Assembly: GCA_964017045.1 (NCBI GenBank)
Contig: OZ024799.1
Location: 34,105,736 to 34,169,735, forward strand
Origin: Omphiscola glabra
Lineage: Eukaryota > Mollusca > Gastropoda > Lymnaeidae
Direction: 5' to 3'
Length of the DNA: 64,000 nt
Positions 14,257 to 25,978 of this stretch are shown piece after piece. Under the pieces are notes generated by a model, which was not told where the DNA came from, searched no databases, and saw nothing but the letters and a program-made list of their open reading frames with translations. Each line of letters opens with the position of its first letter. Position 1 is the first letter of the stretch. Position numbers and translations under genes: made by a program.

Positions 14257-14540
14257 GTGTAAATTAATATTGTTAGCTTTCTAATAATATTTTTTTTCAC
14301 TTGCTGAGCTGTAAGTTAATAATATAGTTTTTACTTATGTATATTGTTTTGTGCTTTCATATGAACTTAATAGTATAATTAAATTGATTATTTATATCAC
14401 TAGCTTTGGTATAGTTTTTTGTTCTAATTTAGTTTTCTGTTCTTTGTTACGTATTGTTCATCTAACGAACCGAATCTTAAAACGTAAAATTTTACAAACA
14501 TATAACTGCACGTAACATGTAACATATTTACGTTTAACGT
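14257..14540 (+). repeat. AT-rich dispersed repeat, copy 1
   Basis: Alignable by eye with 24,839-25,125 in the same orientation. Both begin GTGTAAATTAAT, pass through TTCACTTGCTG-GCTG-AAGTT and AGTATAATTAAATTGA, and end with an ACATATAACTGCACGTAACA-like phrase. Both also lie downstream of a long C tract. No coding potential. Confidence 0.75.
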
Positions 14541-15428
14541 TACATTTGTAACAATTTTAGTTCTGTCTTAAAAAAAAATAATGTACTTGATTGTTTATCG
14601 GTCTTTTTAAAGTGCACACGGTGGTGGTGGAGAAATGGAAGATTATCTTATTGATCCGAGTCCTAATCTGTTGTGACATAATGCAACAAGTTTAATGCCG
14701 AGAGATCAGCCAACGGGCTGGCTCGGCCAAGCCCTGCGCTAATGTACAGCTATGACATGGATAATTCCCATTTATAGCTGAAGTCTAGCTCTGATGTAAG
14801 GCTTTTACAGTCCAAAAGTCGTATGTACCTTTCACGTGGCCAAAAACACTACCGACATGTACACATCTACAGAAGATCTGAAGCTATCTGATGTCTAGTG
14901 TCGTTCATCGTATACAACACTATTTCACTTGTACAACTTCTTTTAATGGGAATGTTTACAGTCCAAACGTCGTAAATGTAGCTTTCGCAAGGCCAAAAAC
15001 ACTCCAGTCATGTACACAGCCACAGTACATCTGGTGATATCTTATCTGATTTCTAGTGTCGTCCATCGTATACAACACTGTCTCGCTTGAACAACTGCTC
15101 TTAATGACACCGTTGACGCCAGAAATGTCTTTGACCAAGTTATTTAAACGTTTTTAACTATTGCCACACACTTAGACTGTTAGTATATCCGTAAACCTCA
15201 TTTTTTTGGGAAAAACTATCCTCGAGACCTCATTATTTTCTGATACATTCCAGAACAATTTAAAGCTGTGAACTATTTTTTGTGATTTATCATTAAAACT
15301 AGAATTGTTTTTGCAGAAAAAGCTATTTTCCAAAAAAAAAATGATTGCACCAAAAGACAAGTACTTCAATGATCACTTCGACAAGACAACAAAAATTAAG
15401 GCTAATTCAGATAGATGGTACCTCATCA

Positions 15429-15548
15429 TTAGGTTTAGGGATAGATTTAGGGTTCAGGTTAGGGTGAGGGATAGATTTAGGGTTCAGGTTAGGGTGAGGG
15501 ATAGATTTAGGGTTCAGGTTAGAGTGAGGGATAAATTTAGGGTTCAGG
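15429..15548 (+). repeat. Interstitial telomere-like block, 30-bp higher-order unit
   Basis: The block is 120 bases, or twenty hexamers in unbroken 6-base register. TTAGGG recurs, mixed with TTCAGG, TGAGGG, TTAGAG, TTAGGT, ATAGAT and ATAAAT. From 15,441 the hexamers repeat as a five-hexamer (30-bp) unit about 3.6 times. TTAGGG is the telomere repeat of molluscs and most animals. The 30-bp period explains a spurious plus-strand frame with a ten-residue repeat. Confidence 0.85.
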
Positions 15549-18500
15549 CAACCAAGATGACGGCCATGGTAAAAAAACGCGGTACAATCTATACGAATTT
15601 ACCAAAATAAAATAGCATGTTTGGATGTTTCGGCTTCAATTCTCAGTTGTCTTTTTAGTCACAATATCCTTAAAAAATATGGTCTTATTTAAACTGACAA
15701 GGCACTACGGACGAACGGATATCGCACCGAATTCAAGCGACTACAAATGGATTTTTAACACTTGCTAAGCAGTGTTAGACTTTGTGAAATCATTTCAAAT
15801 CTGTATTCAGTTTGTAAACATTTGTCAGCTCAAACATATCTACTGTGCAGTCTTACGTAATAGTCTTACTGCCATCTCATTTTTCTTTTTTGTCAACTTA
15901 CAAATACTTACAAAAGTCAAGACAAAAAATTAAATAACATTAACTAGTAAAAAGAAAATACGAAAACATTAGCAATAAAGTAAAAATGGTACACCTCCAG
16001 TTTCATTTTAATTCTACAGCTCGGATGATTTGTGATTACAACTCAGTCAGTTAAACTTTTTTTTTCGAAATGGGTAAGGTGAACGTTGGCAAGGAGAAGC
16101 CAGCATAAGAGGTTTGACCAGGAACAACAAAGATTTGTGGCGTGGCTCCTGTGACGCGCTTGCCATTGAAGTGATTTTAATTTTTCTTTCATCTGAGACG
16201 TTGTTTGTTCATTGCTAATGCAACTAATTTGCAGTTGGGATATTCGAGGGTTTGATATTAAAGTTTCTACTCTACTCTGCATGCAAACTGGCGGAAAGAA
16301 AATTGAAAAAAAAAATCGATTTGTATTTTTTATGCGCATTGGATGAAAACAGCTGCACGGGGAGCAGCTAATAGCAATTCATGCACGTGTTTTCTGTAAA
16401 ATAATAATACAATTTTCTATTAAAGGAACGTCAGTTCTCTGACAGTGCGAATGTCTGTTGCGTTCTGACTGGACGCTGAGAATGACACTCAGAAATGCAC
16501 CGCTGTCAAAAAAAAAAGTGATTAACGCTTTCGGACGTAACCAGCACGTGCAAGAGAATTTCAATATAAAAAAATTACGTTGGAAAATCTACGCAAGACA
16601 ATTTTAAATTCAATTTCCTTATTATCAGAGAGTATGAATGGTCGAGTTGTCCAGTTCACTGTATAATATCTCCTGAAATTCTGTCGTAGATATATAGATT
16701 AATAAAAATTAGGACCAGGGAAGAGTCCATGAAAAAAAAATGCAAACCTGACACTAATACCGTCTTATAATTTATATTCATCTTTTCTGAAAGAAAACTT
16801 AGAAAAGAGAGAAGGGCTGGTGTAGAGATACACATCACTGACCCTGACAATACGGAGGGATCACAGCATTTCAATTTTAAAAAATAAAACTATTCACATT
16901 TCAGATCAAGACAAAAAATCAAATATATTTAACAAAACAAAAACACATTATTTTGAAAAGTACCCATTTAAACGGGATTCTGCCCAAAAGTTCTCACTCA
17001 ATATGTGTCCCACATAACACGACCCTAGTTTTTTTTTTCAAAATCAGATTATTTCCATTATCCTTCACCATATGTGTCTCATACGGGTAACATTGGGTCC
17101 TCTTTCTGCGACTTTCTTTCTATTTGCCACAATCTCAGGCTCACGTTTAAAAAAAATATTTTTCTTCTTCTCCTCTTTCTCACTCCCTTCTATCCCTTTT
17201 TTACTATTCTTGGAGTCCCCAGCTCTCTTGATGGCACTCTCCAAATTTCTCTCCCCCACAGATGCCATTCTCTTTAACTCACTCACTATCTCTCTGTCGT
17301 CCTCAATCCATCCTCCTTCTCAGTCCATTTCTATTTGTCCGTCTACGACTTTATCTCGCCCTTCCTTTCAAGTAACTCATTTTTTCCAATCTGATCTCCA
17401 CTGACCACGTCGATGCCTACAGCTGCCGTTGAACCTTATCTCGCGCCCCCCCCCCCCCACAATCTACACAGTTGCCAGCCAATTACATTCAATATTACTC
17501 GCTAATCAATGTTCAAACAAAACATCGGGATTTCAGTTGTCTATTGCTGGGAGAAAGGCAAGGGTATTGAATAATGCTTCAATATCCATGGCATGTTTCA
17601 CTGATCAAAGTCAGAACAGAGACACTTGTGTGAGCCGCTCTTGTGCACGTAACAAAAGACAGAGAAGATCGAGCAGATATAAGAAGATCGCACGGAAGTA
17701 ATGATCCCATACGACAGACGAAAAGTAAACAGTAGTTAATGGAAAAAAAAAGTATTCAAATTTGAATGTGCGCTTTTGGTATGGGGTCTCCTTCATTCAT
17801 GAGCCTCGATTACCCGGCTTTAACGGCACTTTGCATTAAAGCTTAACAGGCTCGCACTCCACTTCTAAGTTTTAGAATCTGGTGTTGTTTTAACAGGCCT
17901 GGCTTTATTGTGAAACGCATACATGAATATGCTCCTGTAACCTTGTTATTTTGGGTTTCAGATGTGAGATCCGCAGCAATGATACAAAACTCATTTTTAT
18001 GTCTAGCGTATGTTGTTTATTATATTTGGTAACAACGATCTAATTTATATAAAACAACTAGAATATATGACCCGATGTTATCGGGATAATAATGGGAGGC
18101 CCTTTGCAATAATTTCTACCTGCTATTGCAAAAACTCATTACAATTCCTAACTTTAAAAATAAGTATCTATGTAATGATATATACGTTTCTAACATCATT
18201 AAGTTCACATAAGTATTTATCTGCTACATATTATACGCCTTGCGTACTCCCTTTCACGCCCCTAATCTACTTTTTACACCTTTAAACATTACCTTAAATT
18301 ACCCAATCTTAATTATCACTAATTATATTACTTTTGTCACTAAAGAAGTTAATTGAAGGACAATGTCTACGCTAGAGAAATACTTTAGATTTACCCCTGT
18401 TCGTGCCCTAGAACTACAACTTTTTTTCTCTAAAAATTGTAAAAACATAATCTTAAATTTACAACAAAAACTCTATATATGATGCAAATATAGTTTATAT

Positions 18501-20261
18501 TAAAGGATTTGATATCTTCATCTAAAATTTAAAAAAACTTTTGTCTTTTTTTTTAAATTATATATTATCAGAAAATCGTAACACAAAAAAATCTTTTATA
18601 TAAAGAAAAATCTCGCACCCCTTTTCCACGTATTTAAAAGACTTGAGTGTCTTTTTTTAAAAATAGTTAATCTGATAAAAATACGCACCCACTTTACTTT
18701 TAGCAAAGTGAAAACAAAAATATATTTTTATTATTTTGTCAGAAAATATTAACCTCCATTTTTCAAAATTAAATTTTCAAGTGTGTAATATGATTGGGTT
18801 TTCATATTCAAGTGTTAACTTACATAAATGTACCTACGTTTTGTTAACGCCGTTGATTTTATTAATTGGTAAACATATGTTTATTTGTAAAAAGAGAATG
18901 TAAGATCTCTCTTTTCACAAATGTAATACCAAAGGATTTAAATATATTGTCATCCACGTAAAAATGTGCACATTCTATTTCCTACCTCCGATATGTATAT
19001 ACCCAAGAAGGTTAATTATTTATAAAATCCATTCCTTTATTTTGAGACGTATATTGTACTGCCTTGGGCAAAATTACCAACCCCTCCCAGATATAAATAA
19101 AATGAATTTAATCTTCCACCAGATTTTAGTCTCTTCCATACCCAAACTAAAATATTTTGCACTTAATATAGTTTGTTCTTATTTGGATGAGTTATAAGTA
19201 TATTTTTGTAATACAAAAAGAAAAATTTTAAAAATACAAAGCTAACATTTTTGTGCGTTTTATTAACAATTTAAAAAGCCATCAATTATATTGATTAATT
19301 TTACTTATTAGAAGGAGAAAATACATTATCAGTTTCGTAGAGTGCTGTTATAAAAAAAACTTAAGAGTTTTGGGTTAAAATAGGCTATTCGCGTTATGAC
19401 GTCATTTGCGTGATTATTTAGAACAAATTAATTTTAATGTTATTTCGCAATATTAACAAAGCACTATAAAACGCACTAAAAGCAACTGATGTTTGGGTTT
19501 TCCCGATAAATGTGATTACGGTATTTTTCATAACTTTCAAACGCCTATAAAATGCTTTAGATAGTTCCTTAGTTGTTACTTTTAATGTATTTGCAATTTA
19601 TAATAATAATACTTAAACATTTACTAAAATAAAAGCGGATACATACTATTTTTTTGCAAATTTAAATTTATTCGAATTCCGTAAAATAAATCGAAAATAA
19701 CTATGATTGTTTTTAAGAATAGGAAAGTATCTAAATAATTTCGATTCTTTGGCGTTAAGTTCAGCACAGCTCATTCTTATATATATGCTAGAAGCCCATA
19801 ACTCTGGTAGTAGCCCTGGCAATATTTCCATGTTACCAAATATTTCCGCAGAGTTCAGTGGAATTCGGGGTGGAAAAACCAATGAAATAACTTGACAGAA
19901 AAGGTGGGCTTCATATTACTAGGTATCAGCGTTTAAAAAAAAAACACATTTTGGTGTATTAAGATGCGTTTTATTATTATTATTCCAGGAGCTAACAATG
20001 AAAATGTGTGACATATTTTGTCATTTTTTTTAATCCATAATATAAAAATTTCACTCAGTGAGATATCACACGAGCAATCAACAAAGCGTTATTTAAATTA
20101 TCCCTTTAAAACATTTTAAAAATTGTATGTTTTTTGTTTTAGAATTATGGAAACATCACCTTTTTGGCGTCTAACGAAGAATTTTATTTTCAAAGTTCAA
20201 AATCGTAAAAGATACCATAACAACCTCATCATCAGGTAATGTAAACCACATGATGTCCGCT
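15549..20261. other. Non-coding AT-rich stretch
   Basis: No exon, transposon end or array was recognised. A pyrimidine-rich piece at 17.1-17.45 kb gives overlapping low-complexity frames on both strands. 18.0-19.7 kb is very AT-rich. A short island around 19.78-19.88 kb is less AT-rich, but its frames resemble nothing. Confidence 0.65.
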
Positions 20262-20340
20262 TCTATGACATGACTGGTCTATAACATGACTGGTCTATGA
20301 CATGACTGGTCTATGACATGACTGGTCTATGACATGCCTG
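20262..20340 (+). repeat. 16-bp tandem repeat, five copies
   Basis: The unit TCTATGACATGACTGG runs at an exact 16-base period. One unit has TCTATAAC and the last ends GCCTG. Confidence 0.95.
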
Positions 20341-21191
20341 AAATATCAGTATACCAACAACCAGTGACACACTGGGATTTTGCGATTATAAAGATGTTCA
20401 CAAAACAGATTTATTATTTGAGAATTCATTTAAAGAATAATGATGTCGTTTGTTTCTGGGTGTGCAAATAAAAAAAAAAGTTTCATAAAAACCGAACCCA
20501 GCTCTAATTTCACTCCAAATTGCTGTCTCCTATCTCCCCGTAAACGTCTGAAGATTGACAGGAAGGGAATAGGACCCACCCCAGTGAAAGAGACCACTTG
20601 ACATTTCATTGCCATTTAACTGTTACAAACACGCTTCTTTTGAAAATGTCAATTGTTTGTTTGATGCAACGTTTGATGCAAAGTTGGATGCAGTGTTTGA
20701 TTCAATTCGAAGAGGACAGAAATAAGCTAAAGAACCTCTCGTACGTCAACAAATGAAAATACCAAACAAAAAAATAGCCATTGACATGCAGATAAGTTAT
20801 TGTCTTCAAATCATTTTGGAACAACACTGACCAATACTATGAGCCAATAGAAGATACAAAAAACGCTATTCCTTTTCCAGCCATCGCAGATCAAATAATC
20901 ATGACATTTGGACATCGACGGCATAAAAACTATCAAAGGTCAAGAATTAAATAAAACCCATGCACATATTCTTAGATTTGACATTTGAGATTTTTCTTAT
21001 CTGAATTCTCTTACTCTCGACATCATTTTTTACACAGTCGACAAACACAACGAAAACATCATCTACATATTTTTTAAAGACGCCTTTGTAGCGTAGTATC
21101 TTCTTACAACGTTATGAATTTTTACATTTCTTTTTTTTTCAATACCTCTAAAATATTTATTACAAAATCAAAACATACATGTGACGAGGAA

Positions 21192-21343
21192 AGCTGCGAT
21201 AAGGTCATCAGGACACTGCGATAAGGTCATTTGGAATAGAAGCTGCGATAAGGTCATCAGGACACTGTGATAAGGTCATTTGGAATAGAAGCTGCGATAA
21301 GGTCATTGGGACGATGCGATAAGGTCATTTGGAATGGAAGCTT
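21192..21343 (+). repeat. 49-bp tandem repeat, about three copies
   Basis: Units start AGCTGCGATAAGGTCAT at 21192, 21241 and 21290. Each unit itself contains two GCGATAAGGTCAT half-units separated by different spacers, so it is a higher-order repeat of about 25 bp. Confidence 0.95.
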
Positions 21344-24300
21344 TAGCGTTTAAAACTGTGTTCCACTAAATTTTAACTTACACGTCGCCCCAACCATCAA
21401 CCCCGCAACCTTCATCGCCTGCCATTCACTTCCCGCCATCTGAACAACTATATATAAAAATCCAAAACTACCTCTCTTACCACACACTCATCACCTGCTA
21501 TTCATTTCCCTCCATCTGAGCAACCATGAAAATCGAAAAACTAGCCTCCCTTACCACACCCTCCCTTTGATCTGTCTGACCGTATGACTAATTAACAACA
21601 TGGGGCAGCAGATTTCCAATATGGCGCCATTCCAGTCTTGTTTAATCTCTGCTCGCTCTTTACAGACGTGATCCTTACATATCGCTCTCGTGTGCCCGCA
21701 CGGTTCCTGAGGTCAGCTCAGAAAATTGGGAGGGTGGAGGGGAAAGGGGGGGGGGGTGGGGTAGTTTTAATGGGAAGCTTATCTAAAGATATATATATAT
21801 ATATACTGCTGAATTATAAAGCTGTCAACGCCATGTGCTTTATAGTCGTTTTAACAAATATTAAGTCAACACAAAAAAAGACAAGGGATTTTCACAAAGA
21901 AGACATTTTTCAATTCAAGAAGAGTTGGAACAGTTACCACGACTGACAATTGAAGGACTGGTTGGTTGCCATTCATTACAAAGTTTTGTGCCAGGGAGGA
22001 AAAATAGATGAACAATCCACATATAACAGTACTCGATTGAAGATAATAAATGAAGGACTGTGCTCAAGCTGTGTGGAGGAAGTCGTTGAACAAGGTACTT
22101 TGAAGCATGGGCTTCAAATTTTCCAGGGGGGGGGGGGCAAAATACATTCTCTTTATTTTCTCTTTACTTTAATAAATTTTTTGTCTAATTTTGTCTAAAA
22201 AATTTTTTTAATCAATCAATCCGGGGGGGGGGGGGGCAAGTGCCCCACCTTGCCACTATTTGCGGGCGCCCATGGCTTGAAGTGAAAGAACCGGGTGGAG
22301 GGTGGGGGAAGAGAACGTTTCTGATTTTTATTGTCCAGTTCTTTCACTAAAAACTTCAACATAACGATTTCATGCATTATGGAGTGTTTGCATTAGCGAC
22401 AAGGGCGGCGCTAAAGTCTCTCTTAATGACAACTTGTGTATATACAGTAGCGATGCGAGCTCTTCGGTTTGATATTCCAAATGTTGAGCATCAAAGTTAA
22501 GCATCCTTAAAACAGCACCCAGGAGCTAACGAGGCGGGAGAGAGAATAGCGAGATTCATTGTTTCGGAGAAGTTGAGTGTGTAGACGCTAAAGATGATGT
22601 ACAAGGTCAAAGGAAGATTGAAGAAGTTGATAATGTTGCTTACAATATAACGTAATGTACAACTAAGATTAAATTGTCCATCTCAGACAAGCAGCTTTGG
22701 AACAAGTGTTATCAGAAATCTTGAAAATTACAAGGAGAATATTGATTGATTTTTATTTCCTGAGGATACCCGTCTCGTGATTGAAAACTTACCCAATAGT
22801 TACTCGTTACATGCAAACCAAAAAGTCTTTGTTCTTTAAGTCTGCAATACATGTTGATAAATCTATACGCATTTTACAGAATCCCGCGGAACAAAAGTTT
22901 ATTTTTGTGTTAAATTCACATGACACCAACACAGGAATTTTGGCGACGACCTTAAACCATGCCGAATGTTACCACGCACGTAAAGACAGGGAATTAATCA
23001 ATAGACACCGCCGAGGGGTTGATTTACTTCTTAGTTAGCATTAAATATTAAGGTCTTAACATTTTGTCAACGCCTCGCGGAGACTCATCCCCCCCCCCAA
23101 ATCCCCTTTCCACAGTTGATATTAACAAATGGCTGGTGGGTATAGCCTTAGGTGTGTAGATTCTAGAATAGGGACCCAGATTCTAGAATAGGGGCCCTCA
23201 ACCTAGGGGCCCACGGGCCAGATCCGGCCCCTTTGGCCGCTGTATGGGTAACCGGGTCTAAGAACAAATATACAACCAGAAAGTGACCAGAAAGTGACCA
23301 GAAAGCAGACCCATACTTTCCATTGAAATACTAATCAGATTGTGTTTATTAAAACTGTTCTTCATTTTAAATATTTGTATTTTATTCATGTCTCTTAGCA
23401 CTATACATGACATATGTGCAGTTCGCATGGAAGTCAAATCATACTTTAAACGACCCCCAACAGTGTATAATACATTTTTAAGGGCTCTGTTAGAGCATGG
23501 CCGTGGGCCCAGCCAGTATTATAGACGTTTGGCCACCCAAAAGATGTTAAATTTTCTAATGCTGCAATTATACAAACAAACAGCCCTTTAAAAAATCCGA
23601 GTCAAGTTGTTATTGGTTTAAACGCGTTTAGTATGTTCAATACCACAAGACCATCGTTATCATGATGGAATTTCTATTCCAGACATAATTTGACGTCATT
23701 AGTCCCCGGCATAAAAAATAAAATAGGCGTTCAGCAATTTTGCACCATCTGCCATCATGTGCTGCGAACACCACGCACTGGGATCAACAGAAGGGTGACT
23801 CGATGACGCTGGATTAAAACAATGACGCCAGTTGCGAAAGCTCTTCCCCCCTGAAGTAAAAGAGTTCAAATCAAGTGGTTTTATTTGTAGACTGCGCCCC
23901 GTGAAATCTAAACAAGAGGCTTAATTTCTATTTCTGTCAAGCATTTTCTCTGTCTCTCTCTTTCCCTCTCTCACTCTCTCTGCGTGTGTGTATGTACGTA
24001 TGTGTATGTATGTATGTCTTTATTATATATATATATATACCGATATACTTCCCCCCAACCAAAAAAAAAACAACAAACAAACAAACCAACAACAAACTTT
24101 AACTTGAGAATTAAAGTTGAAGGTATAAAAAAAGTCTATTGAAAACTGATCCGAAGAGATCGGTTGCCCATAATCTGATCGTGAAAGATGGTTAGGCATA
24201 TCCATGTTGATAAGTAGGCATACGAAGAGTTAAAGTGGGAAACCATTACTTTCACCTGGATATTACTTTTGTTGATATTTTAACAGGTCCGATTGCGCCA

Positions 24301-24838
24301 ATCCGAGTTCACGTTTTCTCACGGGCCATCAATTGGAAGCTCTGGATCGCACAGTTAAAGATAAATACTTAAATGATTATAAAGGGGCCATTGTGTAAAC
24401 ATACCTATTATGCTAATTTACATTCTAGAAGAAATTTAAAGATCTTTTTAAAATATCATGACCAGGATGGCTGCTATGACATTTGGGTAGGTCTAATTTT
24501 AGCCACCACCACGTGTCACAAATGTGCTTTGTTTTCATATTGATGTCACCGTGTAAATGTCATCTGCCACTACTTTACCCCCCCCCCCCCCCCAAACCTT
24601 CATTGGGAAAAGGATACTTAAATTCGAAAACGTTCTATTTGTTCGAATACGTTCTATTTTTTCTAAAGAATGCTGTCTGGTAACGCAATTTCTAGAATTT
24701 ATTTTCTACACGATTCTGATATTTAATCTCTATATATCAGACGGCAATCTTCCTAGCCGAGCTGCGATATTTTTTTCTAATTTTCCTAGACATTTACGAG
24801 ACGCGATATAATTGCAAGAGTGCACTCTTTATGTGTGT
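21344..24838. other. Non-coding stretch with G-rich, GC-rich repeat fragments
   Basis: Long G runs occur at 21,747, 22,124 and 22,223. The last is followed by CAAGTGCCCC and GGGCGCCCATGG, which looks like the end of a dispersed repeat. At 23,195-23,245 GGGGCCCACGGGCCAGATCC and a GGCCCC tail resemble a hAT-type MITE end, but no partner end or target duplication was found. A C tract sits at about 24,580. Confidence 0.5.
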
Positions 24839-25125
24839 GTGTAAATTAATATGTATTTTTCTAGGACTGTACCTTTTCACTTGCTGTGCTGCAAGTTGAT
24901 TTTCTTTTTTTGTTTCCGTATATTTAAACTTTTATTTTTATAGCAATTTAAGAGAGTATAATTAAATTGAATATTAATAGTATCACTAGCTTTTGTTCCG
25001 TTTTTTTCTATGTATACTGGGTTTCAGTCCTTTATTACGCATTGTTCATTAAATATTGTCCAGTTAACGAGCCACATTTTAACATATATTACATTTTCAA
25101 AACCATATAACGGCATGTTACATTG
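24839..25125 (+). repeat. AT-rich dispersed repeat, copy 2
   Basis: Second copy of the repeat at 14,257-14,540, same orientation, with substitutions and small indels throughout. A C tract and a CATTGGGAAAAG phrase upstream (about 24,580-24,612) parallel a C tract and GATTGGAAAAG upstream of copy 1. The true element may therefore extend some 250 bases further left. Confidence 0.7.
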
Positions 25126-25524
25126 GTAGATTACAAAAATGATTTTAAGACAAAAATATATTAATAAATTATGTAATAATGTAATTTTCATTTAGCCAAA
25201 TTAAACTTGTTTTTATAAACGTAAAGGAACATTCAGTCTTATTTTTTTTAATCGGCCTGTTGGTGGCAGTAGTCTTTAAAGGTTAAATCTAATGATATCC
25301 TGTTAAAAGGTTTGGGACCACTGCGAACGGTGACTCCAATATTCAAATTTTTTTGTCTCAATGTTTTCTTAAACTTTACTTCAGCTCTGCTATCACAGAT
25401 TTAGCCACCCCTCACCATCCAAACAAAATCATAAACAAACACAACAAACGTGCACAGGTGTCACAGGTGCCAAGTATTCCACACAGTTGAGATACGGACC
25501 AGTGAAACAGATGGCACGGGTAGA

Positions 25525-25620
25525 ATTCAATGATTCTCAAACTGTGACCATTTGTGGTACGTCGCGTTTTTTCCAGTTGGTACATAGGCTTAATTGGTTC
25601 ACAAAGCATTCGAGAACCCT
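25525..25620. mobile_element. Possible small hAT-like remnant
   Basis: The left side reads GATTCTCAAACTGTG and the right side, reverse-complemented, reads GGTTCTCGAA then TTTGTG. TTCTCAA-type ends are common in hAT MITEs. No target duplication was found. Confidence 0.25.
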
Positions 25621-25912
25621 AGTAAGGGCGTTAACTTAAATAAGTTTACTTTCAAAATATTGAACAGGTTTCCAATTTATTAATTATTATTCTTTTTTGG
25701 ATCTTCTGACTGTTGTCACATTAACTGACTTGTGAATGAGTTGTTTTTTTTAACCAATCCCGGGTTTATGATCACCTCTTTGAGTACCTGCAGGCAGGAG
25801 TAGAAAATGCAGCAGGAGGACAGAAACGAATAAGGTTATTCAGAATAGTCCTATCCAAATCCCCCCCCCCCCCCCCCCATGGAAAGGTTAAAATCCAAAC
25901 AAAAGACTATTT

Positions 25913-25978
25913 AAACGATAACTGACTTTAAACGATAACTGACACTAAACGATAACTGGCATTAAACGATAACTATCT
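25913..25978 (+). repeat. 17-bp tandem repeat, four copies
   Basis: AAACGATAACTG recurs at 25913, 25930, 25947 and 25964, directly after an 18-base C run. Confidence 0.9.

Noticed and set aside
15305..15610. 101-codon plus-strand frame with arginine/valine-rich ten-residue repeat
   Set aside because: It is the translation of the telomere-like 30-bp units.
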